DNA of 64,000 nt from Camarhynchus parvulus (lineage: Eukaryota > Chordata > Aves > Passeriformes > Thraupidae): NCBI RefSeq assembly GCF_901933205.1, contig NC_044574.1:42193609-42257608 (forward strand). The letters are read 5' to 3'. The position numbers were made by a program, and so were the translations under genes. Positions within the stretch are counted from its first letter, which is position 1. Every line of letters starts with the position of its first letter. Positions 51,031 to 64,000 of this stretch are shown here, in pieces. The notes beneath the pieces are model-generated. The model was not told where the DNA came from. It searched no databases and was given only the letters and a program-made list of their open reading frames with translations.

Positions 51031-54000
51031 AATACAACTTGCATTCCCTTTAATGTGACCTTTTTTCCTTTCTTCATTTTGAATGTCTTTAAATGTACCA
51101 TGCTGGGGACAAGTTGTCTGTGATATTTTTATTTTGAATCAATGTTTCAGTGAAGTATTGCGTTTTGGGTTTTAGAAAAGAAAGGCATTCTTAACCAACA
51201 CATACTGCATGAATTTTTCATGACCCTATAGCAAGTAACAGTGTCACATGCTGGCACATATACCAAGCAGTATTATTTTTGTTTAAATACATGAACACAA
51301 ATAAAGGATTTTCTGAAACAGAAGAAACACCATTCACTCTTTGCTGTGTCTCTTAGTGACATAGGAAAAGCAAAATTACTTCAGCAGAAGTGTCTTGCTT
51401 GCATTGCAATCCCTCTGCTTCTCTAAAAGGGCAGGAGGCTTCTTTTAGATATCAAAGGGCAGGTATGGTGTTACTTCTCTGAAGAAAGGTGAACAAACTT
51501 TCCCAGAATGTCTTACATGGATATTTGTGAAAGGGAGAGCTCACAAGGGAGATGACAGTGGAAAGTGTAATTGCTGCACACAAACTCTCCTGCTGGCTTT
51601 TGTGCAGTGAGAGCTGTGCCATGTCCCTCACCACACACCACGCACTGTCGGCAGCTGTGTGTAACAATGGGGCCACACGTTGTAAGTGAGGTCTTGGTGT
51701 CAGGATTGGTATCCATTTCTTCCACTTTTCTGCCCATCAGGAACACACACCATCTCTACTCTAATCAACAAGGAGCTTTACTCTCCTTGATGGAGAGTCA
51801 TGATATAAGAATAAGCGCAGCATTAACTGGTAGCTAGAGATAGGGAGTGGAGTAGGAGCGCTGATTTAGGGGATTATGTGGAGTGTAAATCAGAGCATTA
51901 TTGAAACCCAGGGGATGAATTAAATCCTGGAATATATACTCTCAAATGTAGCTCCTGAAATTTATGTCTCACTGAAATAAAAATAATAGAGAACACGTTC
52001 TTTGTAACAAGAGCCCATTTAACTCCTATGTAGCTCCATATTCTAAAAATCCACTCTATCAGGTTTATAAGCACTTCTAGTGTTATATCAAAGATTTGAA
52101 GAGGTTAAACTAAAGGCTGCAAATAGAAATTGCAAGAGCATACATCACTGTTGATACTGCTAATCTTTCAAAAGACTTAACAGGAACAATCTTTCTCATA
52201 TGTTCTCTTATCTTCTCATACCAATAGAGGTTTGTCTGAGTACTAGCCCAGAAAACCTCTGCAGGCAGAGATTAAATTAATTGTTAATATTGGAAAGCTA
52301 TTTTCAATCTGCTGAAAGGTTTCAAACCATAGTTCAATGACTGCATTTCATTCCCTATGCCCTGAGGGCTGTCTCCTTTAGGAGGTGGGGAGGTGCCAAA
52401 ATGAAAAGATCTTTGATTAAGTATCAAATGTGTTTGCTCATGACTTCTTCCCCCACAAAGAAATGCCCTGAAGCAATATAATGCTTGAGCTTGAAGCACA
52501 TCAGTTTTACCCTGTGTATCATTAAAGCTGAACAGCCCAGCTGGGTTACCACACCGGGACAATTCTACTACCCTTGGTATCAGGGCTATTACTGATCTGT
52601 TGGCCATTCTCCATTATCAGAGGAGGTATCCAAGGTCTTCTGTCTACAACAGTTCCTGGACTTCAGCTCCAAAATTATTAACAAGATATTGCACACTCTG
52701 GTACTGTGAAAAAAAATCTTGGAATTAAGGAATGAGTGTATAATTAGGAAGCATTGCTCTGAAACTTTAAAAAAAATAATGCATTTAGTCACAATTTCCT
52801 CCACAGTTTATCAAATGTAGATGACTGGCTACTGAAACACTGGGATAAGGATCAGTGCTTTGCCCAAATAAATTGCCATTCTCTAAGTACCAATATATGA
52901 ACTGATTGCAGTTAATCATAGTCTGCTGCAAAGAGAGCCAAAAACATTGGTATCTGCTGAAGAGATGGCAACGTGGCTGTTCCATTTATCTGTCAAAAGA
53001 TCTCGCTTAATGATTCTTATTTTCTTGAAGTACTTCTGGTATCAACCTTGAATATCTACTAGAAGCAGAAAATACACAGATCTGCTGTCTACCAACCCTA
53101 TCACTTGCATGCAGAAGAGTAAATCTGAGATTATTAAGGTTCCCTCTAGTCTTAAAACTGATTTTGCAATATTCTGTCTGTGTCTGATCTTAAAATTAAG
53201 CATTTTCTTTCTGCAGACAGGTACTTGTGCATACATGAACAATGGAACAGGTGAAATTGAAATTCTACTGGGGATGCATGGTAATAGCCTTTTTCTGTAT
53301 CAATTATCTTTGAATGCATGGAAGCCACATGATAACAAGTTTTATTCTAGTCCTTGTACTGAAATTCCCAGATAGCAGGCAAAACTCCAGCTTCTGTCCT
53401 TTTTAATGGATGTTTGGGAAACTCAGTAGCACATAAACACAGAAAGGGCAATGAGAGTGATTCTGTCCTTTTTCCTCAGAACATGAATGGGAGCATTTCC
53501 TGAGAACCCACGACTTCTATCTTGCATGTTAAATACAAATAGTAACACCAAAATTGAGCTTGTGTTTCTCAACCCTGATTCCTGAACATAGGAAAATCAT
53601 AACAATATTTTCTAAAGTCAGACTGAAAACCTTTGATAAGAATTGTTCTTGAGCCTGAAGCAGATGATTGCAGTTCTTAGATTGTCACTACCTTCATGGG
53701 TTTCCCCAGAGGTGCCAATCAGTGCAGGATCACTGATTTGAAAGGAAACAGACAGCTGTAAATCATCTGTATTGTTTGCTAGATAATTTTAGAATATAGG
53801 ATGACAGAGGAAAATATTACAAACAAAGGGTCTTCTATTCCAAGACATTCTTTCTTATACATACCTTATATTCCCTATCAACTTTAATGCCTATATCGTT
53901 CCAAACTGGACACTTTTCACAAAAGGCAGATGTTTAGCACTACAGTAAAATAAATCAGGTCCCTGTTGAAGTCCTTCAAGTTTCTAGATAGCTTTACAGC

Positions 54001-54340
54001 AAAAATTAGTAAGAATAGCAAAAATGTTTGTAGTTTTCAGTTTGCTCTTTCAAATTTCCCCCTGCTCATAATTACGAATCTCCTTGGAAGTTTCTTTGGG
54101 AAGGGAAAAAGTGCAATGGACAGCTTTTTTACTTCCCAGGAGTGGTTAGAGCACCACTGCCTTTCCTTGAGGTAGCAGGGTTTCTGACTGACAAAAGCAA
54201 GTTTGCGTCCTCCTTTGAATACACAAATGTCATTTTTGAATGGCTCAGAATTGAGTTATCAGGGTACCAGGTCTCAGCTAGGGTTTGGGCTTAACGACTC
54301 TGCCACTCTCTTTGGCCCATGAGGTCTGGGAGCGTGGGAC
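51031..54340. other. Noncoding DNA, no recognised element
   Basis: Only short open frames. A segment at 53217-53250 has fair splice-like borders but no recognisable coding content. Nothing else can be named. Confidence 0.5.
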
Positions 54341-54345
54341 AAGTT

Positions 54346-54404
54346 CAAGACCTGGAATTGAACCCCTTCTGGGAAAGTGCATTGTGCTAACTGAGAGAGA
54401 CTCC
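54346..54404 (-). other. tRNA-like relic (degenerate tRNA gene or tRNA-derived SINE)
   Basis: On the minus strand GGTTCAATTCC (54354-54364) fits the tRNA B box GGTTCRANNCC. About 30 bases upstream, TCTCTCAGTTAGCAC resembles a D-arm/A box (CTCAGTT with flanking G). The part between them is too short for a full anticodon arm: only a 3-bp CTT/AAG stem can be drawn. No acceptor stem pairs. At best this is a decayed Pol III unit. Confidence 0.28.
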
Positions 54405-57400
54405 TGGGACAAACCACTTTAAATAGCATTTGTTTCTAAGTGCGATAGTTCATGTGAAAATGCATGCAGCACTAGCTCTTACAAATGCTTCACCTCAGAA
54501 TGCATTCTGTATAAAGAACAGTCTCAAGCAGTTGCTGGATTTGCAGGATGTGGACAGGAAGAATAAGGAGGGAGCAAAAGTTCAGCTGCTCTAATATGTA
54601 GATAGAGAAGCTGGGTTTTCATTGTCTCCCAGTGCTCCCTCTCTCCTTTGGGGCTGCATAGGGGAATTCATGGGAGAAAGGGAAGCTGTAGCTTCCCAGA
54701 ACACCGCAGCTGAAGCTTGCCAGACACATGGTGACCATCAGAAGGTTGCAGTGATTAGTCTAGCTATATAAATAAACATGGCTGAATTCTGCCCCAACAA
54801 AACATTGTTTGCTCTGCGTGACTGCTGCACTGAGCACACTTAGGTCAGTGTTGCATGGAAAAGGAAGAGGAAGGGATTGGATTGAAAACTCTCCCATATC
54901 GCAAAAGCCAGGAAAGAGAATTTTTGACTGGCTTTTACTTGACTGTAGGGGGCAGGAGAAATACAAAAAATGCCTCTCCCATTGGGATTTATTGAACTTT
55001 TTGTACCATGCTGGGGCTTTATGCAGTATTTACCATGGGCATAACAGAGTAAACTTTAAGGTCAGTCCATCGTGGATATGTGTGAGAGAGACCTTCCTCC
55101 TGCCTCACCCAGCAGTGAGTAGTACAACTGAGCCACTGAGGAGAGGAAATACTGAGAACTAAACAAATATATTTTTGCTTTTTCTATTCCCTCTTCTAGT
55201 TTTGTTTTGTTTTGTTTTTACTTGAAATTTGCAAGTAAACCTGGCTCAGCTAAAGTGTATTCATGACCATCATAGCCTCTTTCAGGAGAGCTGTTTATCT
55301 TGGGCATAGCATCCATGGGACCCACAAGCATCTGTATCTCTGTACCAAGTACATCTCTTCTTACAGCACGTAGAACACAGGTGAGAGAAGCAGCCTTGTA
55401 CTTTGCTGGGAAAGTATTCACTGAGGAGTGGATCCTGAACCCTGACTGATGCTGTGCTCTTTACAGCTCTCTTTTCAATTAAAGCAGGTTCTGTTTTGCT
55501 CTTGTCAGTGACCAAGCTCATGGTCAGTGGACACATTCAGTACTGTTCCAAGGATTACTATGAAGCTGTCCAAGGATCTCCAGACAAACTTGTTTGTCTG
55601 CTGAAAGCAGTAAAGCAATAGTAGCAGCATGGCTCTGAGTTTACTGGTGGTGGGGCAGATAGGCTGACACAATTCTGCTAGTTTCAGGATGCAAGCCAGT
55701 ATCTCATAATGCACTAGAGCACTGAAAGCCACTTTGAGTCCAGACTGCCCAAGTAGAACAGAAACAATGCTGTTTCTGGAATATATGTGCTAACTGGCTG
55801 GGACTGAGCTGAAAATTCTTTGTCTAGCACCAAATTTTATTACAAAGATGCACTTTCTGTGCTATAAAAATGACCCAGCTTGTTTGGAGCTGAGCCAATG
55901 CACTTACATCACATTCCATTACAAAACTAAGATTCATCCTACATCACCCTTTCAGACTATCTGGTAGTGTGTTTGAGGTCATTATTCTGAAGCCCTTTAC
56001 ACCAGCAGACCGTAGACTTTCTGATTCTGGAGGACGAAGATTTCAAGCACGTCTCTCCTTTCATTTCACTGTCATATGAGGTAACCTCAGCAAAAGGGAA
56101 TGTGCAGATAAACATGTATGCCAGCTAAGGGAACCATAGCAACAATAGCTAGAATGGAAATAATTCACTAGTAAGAGATATAAAACAACACTATTCTGAG
56201 TCTATTGCAAGTTGCTGAATGTCAGGTTTGAGACACTTTCACTCCGGCTTATTGCTTTTTATAGCAAAATGCTGGAAATGTCATCACCATATTTAAAACC
56301 TGTCTCTTGATAGAAGGGTGCACATATCTGCCTCTCTGCAAGCATATTGTCTGATTTTAATTCAAATGCAACGAGAAAGACTTCACTGCAAAGACCTGGG
56401 TTTATGACTATTGAGGATTTCTCCTTGCTGGGGTTATGATATAATTGTCTGTGCAAGTCTTCATTACAGTAAGTTAGTGTTCAGAAAGATGCCTGTAAAA
56501 GATAGGAGAAAGCCCAGCAGCAAGTTCTGCTAACCAAGAAAATGCAGTATGCTGCTCTGCTAATTCCTGTGATCACAGCTCCTATGGTTCATTCAATGAG
56601 CTCACATATTTCTTGCAGTTTCTTTTATATACCTGTTGCAGGGTGACGCCACGTAACAGGATGGTTAGTTTGTCAGTGGGATTTCCTGTACAGGGATGTC
56701 CTGTGCAGCATAGGCCTCCCCTTCCCTGCCTCTCACAAAGGCACAAAGGTCATACAACATGCATCTAATACAGCTGCAAAACACTGGCCATGTTGTGGAA
56801 ATTGAAGGGCATTGAGATGATGTCCTGATACTGGAATATCCTGAGGCTAGTTCTTTCTAGACTGAGTATCCCATGACTGAGAACAATTGAACAGTATGAT
56901 GTTACATCTGCTAGCTAATCTCAGTAGTCTCAACATCATTCTGTGCAGATGATTCACATGGAACACAGTTTTAGTTTACCTATGTTATATTATGTGTAAT
57001 CCTTGATCATTAGGCATGGGGCCTTATTCCAAACCCTATACATTGTTAACATAACTTCTCTGATAATGTTAAATATTAATTTCTTTTAAAAAATCCCTTT
57101 TTTATCTTGCACTATGGTGTATATTGTTTTCGTCATCATGCACATACATTGCTGCTATTGTGATCAATAAGTAACAAGTCTGTTTACTGTTCATTAACTA
57201 GCCCTTTCAACTTCCCAGATAAATAGAAACAAAGAGGTTTTCAGGCTGTTTTGTTCCAGGCATCTTTTTCTTGTATTCTTACAGTAAATGAATGGATTGA
57301 TAGAGGTTGAAACTTTCATATGAACAATTTGTTTGCCTGCTGCTTTGAACCACACCCTCACAAGATGCTATATACCTTCAATTTTTTCCCATTTCTGTCA

Positions 57401-59214
57401 TCAAGACACAATCTTTGGGTTTTTTACCACCACATCCTTTCCAATTCACAGCAGTCACCAGAAGCTAGTGCTACCTCTACTAACATGATAGCCCCACACT
57501 GTGATTTATGATTTCTAAGCTTTGAGAGGATAAGCAGTATTTTGTTCTGTTAAAAAGGAAACATGAATACACCAACAACCAACAGCTGCAGAACCGCAGC
57601 AAAAATGTTTATGTGTTCAGAAATAAAACCTTGCAAGCTGATTAACTGGTTTAGCTCTCAATGTAATATCTCTTCTGTAAAAGTAAATTTTTTAAAGATT
57701 TAGAACTGTATAAAATAATGAGCTTAAAACGGAAATGTTTGCCTGGGGAAGTCTGCCTTATCAAATATTACTTAACAGGGATTCTAATGACTCACTTAAC
57801 TCTGATGCTCAGCTCCTGAAATAAAGGAAACAGAAAAACATAAGACTATAGCTGTTAATAAAGTTAGCAACCCCACATATAAACTTTAAATCCCCCTGCA
57901 TTCTAAAATGCCAGTGAACTGAGGTCCTCAGGCTAGATGTAACAATAAGGTTTAACAGACTGGGAGAACACAGAATGTTTTATATAATCCGCAAATTTAA
58001 GAAATGATTGATAGGTTTTGAAAAGACACACACTGTTCCTGAAGTTTAAACTTTTTCCAGTAATTACCCCTGGGAAGGGATGACTAATTGCAGTACTCTC
58101 TGTGCTACACAATATACATAGCAGACATATACACTGAAGAGTTTTGATTTAGGTGTTCTCCATTTGGTAGAAGGAGTTAAGCTACTTTTGGAAAGAGACC
58201 TATGTGCCTGAAGGCTGTAGGCTGATGAAAGTCTTCAACTGTGCTTTATAGAATCAAAACATTTTCTGATGCTGCTGTAAGTGAAAGTCAAAGCTTTTGA
58301 ATTTAATACAATATGCACAATTACTCAAAGGGCAATTACATTATTATTATTAAAACTGCCATCCCTTTAGTTAATCACTGCAAATGGTTTACATGCAAAA
58401 GGGCAATCATAGGTTCTTCTAACACAATAGATGTTTAACTTGTAGCAGTGGTTGGACATAGCTGTTGAGATTTCTGTTGCTACTTTCATCCTCTTAAGCC
58501 AACATATTTTTTTCAAGAATATTGATAATCAGAAAAATATTTGGAGAAGCCTATTCCATTCTCCTGAATCAATTTTGTGCTCACCTAAAACAGAAGGGAA
58601 GCCAATTCAAACCAGCCAATGGATAAGTAGTGTGAAGGAGTTTCCCGTTTCCCCAATTTTTTCTTTTTCTTCCAAAATTGGCTGGCATCCATTGTGTGCC
58701 AGAAAGTTTCCTGGACTTTTTTTGTCTCAGGAAACAGAGTTACAACTCTTTAGTTCAAAGTTAGCTGACCTGACTGGTGCCACATAGCACAAAGAGTGAG
58801 CTTGAGACACCCCCATCTAATCAGGGCCAGTATAAAATTTAGGTTCCCTGTTAGAGTTTGCGTGTTATTTATTTTTGGATACGAGGAAGTTGCATTGCAT
58901 TGTACCCATTCTTGAGCACAGCATTTAGCACTTTTTATCTGTGAACTATTTCACTTCCTGGAGCTTTGCTATGATGAAAGCTGACTGTCTGAACCAGGGT
59001 GTACCTCCACCCATAACTGCATGTTTTACTTCTGGAGTTTAGAGGCCAAAAGTGCCTGGTAGCCCCACTAGGAATATCCAGGGAAATAACCTGCGGAAAG
59101 TTTTACAGTTTTGAGCTGAGGTGGTATCTACAGAACTGTTAGCTGGGGAATATGTATTTAAGAGGAAGAAAATTCCATCATTCCCTTTACCTGGGCACTG
59201 AATTAAAATTCCTG
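54405..59214. other. Noncoding DNA, no recognised element
   Basis: Three minus-strand open frames between 55218 and 55732 lie in three different frames and do not join into one protein. An AT-rich patch with paired AAAGGGCAAT motifs at 58255-58415 is discussed as a finding. No named repeat seen. Confidence 0.5.
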
Positions 59215-59993
59215 CCTGCACTGGGTGTAGGTGGCAAGGTTTTATCAGAAGGTGAGGGACTTCTGTGGAAGGAGGTCAGGACCTGTCCTGTGCTGGACAC
59301 AGCCAGTTCTGCGGGCACAGATGGCTCTGCAGCAGGCTCACCATAGGACACAGCAGAGCCCTTCAACCAAACTGGTGGCACCTCTGTAAAAACATGCCTA
59401 AGACCGGAAAATACTGATGGGGAGGCATCAGAGGATGGAATGAGGGAGCAGGAAAAGGAGAAATGAACAAAAATAATGATGAACAACAAAGAGAACACCA
59501 CAGTTAGAGGGGAAGGAGGTGCTCCATGGGAGGACAGGCACACCACCAAAGGGACTGAAGTCTGCTGAGGATCCACTCTGGAGCACAGGAAAAGCATAAA
59601 AAGGTGGGAGCTGCAGAAAGAAACAGCTGCATCTGTGACCACCTTCCCCCAGGCTGCTCATTGCTTCCCTGAAGGGACTGATCACCACTGGAGTAGTGAC
59701 AAGGGATGAGGAGGGCAGTCTGAAGCTGAGTCTGGCAAAGAGGAAGGATAGGTGTTTCAGATATTTGTCTTCTGTCTTCGTTTCCCATTACCAAAACAAG
59801 AGTTAAACATTAAGTTCTTCAAATCCAGTCTGGTTTTCACACAGCAGTACTTGGTTAGTGAGTTGCCTGTTTTTGTTCTGACCCTTGAGTTTTCTCACCC
59901 CTGTTCTCTTGCCCTTTCTCTTTCATCTTGCTGGGCAGGAAAGTGAGTAAAGAGCTGTATGAGTGCACAGGTGATAACTGGGCCAACCCACTG
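59215..59993 (+). mobile_element. Avian ERVL-like LTR
   Basis: Blocks CCTGTCCTGTGCTGGACACAG, GACACAGCAGAGCCCTTCA, CCAAACTGGTGGCACCTCTGT and AAAACATGCCTAAGA match, in order, LTR text common in avian ERVL-like elements. The right edge, GGGCCAACCCACTG, corresponds to the family terminus GGCCAACCCAACA, decayed by a few bases. The 3' part is pyrimidine-rich (TTCTCTTGCCC, TCTTTCATCTTGC). I see no internal gag/pol sequence beside it, so it looks like a solo LTR. The left boundary is uncertain and could reach about 59150. A 151-codon minus-strand open frame over it is antisense to the LTR and is not a gene. Confidence 0.68.
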
Positions 59994-62900
59994 CTGTCAT
60001 CGAGACTTTTTATCACACACTGACCCTTGGTCAGGAGCTGGGTTTTAGACGCAGTTTCTTAGTAGCAAAAACTGCAGGAATGCTTAGTAGTAAAAACCTG
60101 CAGGAAAAAGCCAGTGGGTTTGAAGTATTTAATAGACTGAAAACTGTAGTTATTTTTTTAACTTTCTCCTGGTGGCCCTCAGCATTTTCAAAATTAAAAC
60201 CACCTTCGGCTAACTAAAAACCAAACCAAAATACAACAAATCCTGAATAAATGGTGAGATAAACTGATTCTAAAAGGAGTAGCATGAGAAAGGAAGGCAA
60301 AAGAGCCTGAAATGCCATTGTTATTTTTTGGTTTCATCTGCAAATGAGAACAGTTTACATTAGTTATCACTGCTTCAGAAAGCAGTTTTTTATTGATGAC
60401 AGCAGATCATGATTAACATGCCAGGCTATAAGGACTCACAAGTGACCTTCTCCTGTAAAGGCCATTTATCTTCTTGCATTCTTGCAGATGAACTGGTTGT
60501 CTTCTGTGGTTTGTTGCTCATTTGCTCTCCTACACTAGCTATCTCCAAATACCATTTACATTTCTCAGTGCAGAGAGTACAGTGTAATTTTTTGACAGTG
60601 GTTTATCCTATTGTTTCACAGAACAGCTCCACTGATAATTATTTAAACTCCATCAGTAAAAAATTCTCTCACTTAGCTTCTGTTGATTTCCTAGGAATGA
60701 TTTTAGTTTTCAATACTCTTTAAAGCTTCCTATTTTCTTTGTGATGGATAAGAAAAGTACAGTGACAATTAATTTAGGATTCAAGCATATTCTTGAAATG
60801 GACACTTACTGAATTCTACTTGTTACAATCCAGACAATGTACAGAACTGAAGTCACTTTAGTGCAATCAGTAAATCATATTGCTTTCACTGGTTTGTTGA
60901 CACTTTAAACAACAGCTGCAGTCACTTGATGAGTGATAGATGAAGGGTTCTGCACTTAATCTGGTCCTGTCCTATCACATAGTGTCACAGTGTGCTGTGA
61001 AATGGCTTCTAAGGTCTTTCACAGGGGCACCAATACTTGGACAATGACTTTTGCCTCAGGTTCCCCACAGACCTGGATGATGCTTGCTGTGTATAAGTGC
61101 TCAAGCTGAAGGAGTAAGGAGAAGTCTTCTAAGTATGGGGTGACATTTTGAGCACAACATAATAAAAAATATTAATGGAACTCATGCTTCAAAGTCCTTT
61201 CAGTGCATTTGAAATTCCTCAGTCTCTGCCCTTAAAGAGAAGATGAGGTACAGTCTGAAAGGAAATGGTTATCTATGGTCTCCTCTTGTTATCTATATTT
61301 TCTTATATTTCAAAGAGTATTTATGTAGTTCTAAAAATTTGTTGCCCTCTTTGAAAATATACAAACCATTCTTAGTGGGTTTGCTGAATGTAAAAATATA
61401 AAATAATTTCCTTGAGCAGAAATATACCATTTCATAACAGACACCCAATTTGGAGAGCTGGATAAAATTTCAGTCCCCCAGAATTCAGAAAGGATTGCTG
61501 ATCTACTTAGAGCTGTCAGTAAAATGTTTCTTTTTTCATATAAATCATTCCCATAGGCATTCCTCTCTTCAGAAAACTGTTTGGTGCAAGTGCATATCTT
61601 TTCAAGCCATTCTTACAGGGTCATCAGTGAAAGTGGGAATAAACCTATTTCAAACCATGGTGTCAAAGCTCAGCAGCTGTAACAGTATTTGTGAGAAGGC
61701 AAGAATTTGGAACCTGGGAGCATGTAGAGGCTGTCTCATGGCTTGGTCACATCCCAGTCTCACAGCACTAAACCCAGACTCTCCATGTGCTGTTTCTGGT
61801 GTTCACAGACATAATTATTGCATTTTGCAGGGTAACTTTTTTCAGTTCAGTGTCTGTAATAATGTGATCACTCAGCTGTAAACCATCATAGTGATAACTG
61901 GGGATAAATATATTAAAAGGAGATACAAGCATACAAGGATTTGGTTTGGTTTCAAGAAAGCCAGCTGGTTCATTAAAAAAATGTTTCCAAGATTATATTG
62001 TAGTATTTTTTCATTTTGGAAGTGCCTGAAGCAATATTAATAGTGAAATGGGAAGGTAAAACGTTTGAAAACCAATACATACCCTATACATATCCTCATA
62101 ATAATTTTTATCAAAATTTCCTGCAGTAGGGATATCTGCTTCAGTCTTCAGTGATGCTATCTACAGGCAATTCTGTTGATAGGCTTAGCAAAGATTAAAA
62201 AAAAGGTACATTTTATATGTCTGAGCTATATTAACCTTCTTTTTATTCTTTTTTTAATGAGAGGGCATTTTACATACCTGTGTCTCTGACTATGAAAAAA
62301 GCAGTAAGAACGAATATTTTTTCTGCCTCAAACTATGTATAATGATTTTTTTGTCCTTTAAATTATTCACTAATCATATCTTTATGGAACACAGTGTGCT
62401 TGCACAACCTCCAAATTTCACAAGGATAATTTTGTTATTAAACATAAATTCTCATCACTTCATATTAAATATACACTCTTATAAGTGGCTATTGCACATA
62501 TCAGATTTGATCCTCTATCAGTAGTTTCTTGGTACAGCTGCCCTATTATAGCAAGCAATCAGCATTATAACTGCAACTTAAAGTTTAGATTGATCTGAGT
62601 CCTTTAGATAATTCTGTCCTTTATTCATAGGAAGCTAATTTATTTTTCACAGGCACTTTTGTTGTTTTTTCAGTTTCAGAGTTGTTTAGGCAATGTTTAT
62701 ACTGAGTACATTTAGTGTCTCTAAATTGAAAACCTTTGGAGGTGTTTGGCTTCTGGTATACCTGTGTGGACTGGTATGTGAGTGACACATTCAAATTTTA
62801 TCTTATATCTGGGTCACTTACTCTGAAGGATTTACTGACATTAAGGAAAAGTGCTGCAGTGCATTTCCAAAGGTTTTTAGCGACTGTGGTTCATGTAACG

Positions 62901-64000
62901 TAAATAGTTCTCTGGGCCTTGCCGACTGGTTAGTCAGTGCTACTAATGTGGAAAATGAATGTTTTTGCTAAACATAATCAATCAGACCATGGTATGTTCA
63001 TGTCTGTGGCTTGGCCCTGAGCATCTCTGCTTCTCTCTCCCACTTTAGTGGGTATTGGGTTGTGCCATTAGCAGAAACCATGCAAAATTGCTCTAATGCT
63101 TCAGAAACACTTTGCAGCTCTCAACTCTTCATGTTCTTGAGACACAATCCTTCCCAATAACTCAAAAAAAGAAAAGTCTATCAGCTCAGGAGTGGTGCAT
63201 TTTATGTATAGGTGCCTCTGTGTATGAGGCTTCAGATTCTACAAAGCATTTGCTAATACACAGAAATCAAAACTTTTCAGTGCTTTTTATATTATACTGA
63301 TGAGACAAAACCCACATTGGGTGAGAGTATTCAAATTCACTATTTGTTTCTATCCCCTTTCTTGGCTCTTTGAATAATACAGAAGCAAAGACAGCAGAGG
63401 ATTTGTGGAGAAACTTATCTTACGTTATTGGAAGAACAACAAATTCTTTCTACCTCTCCTGCTCAATTTTTCCATCAGCTTCTCCTAGAAAACAGCAGCA
63501 GCATTTCTGAGCTTTTGCTTTTCTTGACTCTGTCATGTTATTTTTGAGATAATTCAGACTGACTCAGTCACCCTGCCTGAGAAACTGCAATGACTGCACT
63601 AAATGTTCTCCGGCGGGTGTAACCATGCCAGGAGAATTTACCAGAATGGACATACAAAGGAACTACCAAACAGGACAGCATATAGCTTTGGTAACAGGGG
63701 TTAACGAGAGGTGTGCAAATCCACTCCACCCCAATGGTTTGGCCACTTCTCAGCTTCAAAGAATTGATGGCACTCAACTTCCCTCCTTCGACATTCTTCC
63801 CACTCAATGTCCACTCACCGTTTTCATGTTGCTAGCCACCACATCCAAATTTCTGTTTATCCTCAGATTCTGGGAGATTTTTAGCATAAACTCTAACCTC
63901 TTCCCATGTAAGCAGTGCAACAATTCTCAGTGATGCAGGTAAAGAACATGCTATTATTTATATCAAATCATTGATTTCTGGAGAATGAATCAGATCATTT
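59994..64000. other. Noncoding DNA, no recognised element
   Basis: The longest frame (61450-61881, 143 codons) lacks any motif I know, and its codon content is ordinary for AT-rich noncoding DNA. A second frame at 63625-63933 is equally unremarkable. No repeat or RNA gene is recognised up to the window edge. Confidence 0.5.

Noticed and set aside
53217..53250. Segment bordered by TTCTTTCTGCAG and CAG|GTGAAA, considered as an exon
   Set aside because: Fair splice matches, but such pairs are expected by chance in a window this size and the encoded peptide is not recognisable.
55218..55732. Cluster of three minus-strand open frames, considered as a frameshifted retrocopy
   Set aside because: The three frames do not join into one readable protein, none has a known motif, and there is no poly(A) or target-site duplication.
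59187..59642. 151-codon minus-strand open frame
   Set aside because: It runs antisense through the LTR. Its sequence is serine/proline-rich without a domain, and LTRs often give such frames by composition.
61450..61881. 143-codon plus-strand open frame
   Set aside because: No recognisable motif, no splice or promoter context, and of a length expected by chance in 64 kb.
1..64000. CRISPR array, operon, rRNA or phage-like system
   Set aside because: No regularly spaced direct repeats with unique spacers, no long co-directional frames and no ribosome-binding-site pattern. The repeat content is that of a bird genome.

Overview
The window looks like a stretch of a bird nuclear genome, either intergenic DNA or the inside of a very long intron. 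Two things point to birds. Several interspersed repeats have the recognisable text of chicken-repeat-1 (CR1) LINEs, including the octamer-type 3' end (ATTCTGTG/ATTC). Two more segments resemble LTRs of avian endogenous retroviruses of the ERVL-like type, with a TGTTGGGTTGGCC-type terminus. The DNA is AT-rich, poor in CpG, and dense in stop codons in all six frames. No open frame is longer than about 150 codons, and none gave a protein I recognise. I call no protein-coding gene, rRNA, functional tRNA, CRISPR array or operon. The clade within birds cannot be fixed from what I can see.

Layout. 1-12.9 kb: AT-rich unique-looking DNA with low-complexity T/G and CAAA tracts, and a large (TTCC)25-(ATCC)7 microsatellite near 8.0-8.1 kb. 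12.9-17.1 kb: two plus-strand CR1 fragments (12915-13170 and 16655-17092) flanking an (AT)19 tract and a TAGCTA-rich block. 17.1-26.3 kb: mostly unannotated, with an A/C-rich simple repeat at 22.2-22.4 kb and a possible exon-like segment at 24430-24476. 26.3-26.74 kb: a minus-strand LTR fragment followed at once by a 20-bp near-perfect palindrome. 26.8-32.1 kb: AT-rich, with a homeodomain-motif patch at 31.0 kb. 32.08-33.2 kb: a 1.1-kb minus-strand CR1 ORF2 (reverse transcriptase) relic. 33.2-43.3 kb: no recognised element. 43.3-45.23 kb: a repeat cluster made of an A/C-rich tract, a minus-strand CR1 3' end, a plus-strand CR1-type ORF2 relic, a G-rich tract with a canonical G-quadruplex pattern, and a plus-strand CR1 3' region. 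45.2-59.2 kb: mostly unannotated, with a possible old repeat at 50.9 kb and a tRNA-like relic at 54.35 kb. 59.2-60.0 kb: a plus-strand LTR. 60.0-64.0 kb: nothing recognised.

Function. I see no set of genes working together. What the window offers is repeat history, a few DNA-structure candidates and a handful of possible noncoding regulatory patches. I did not find a convincing new biological system, and the findings below are scored with that in mind. All repeat identities come from recalled family patterns, not from a database search, so boundaries are approximate.
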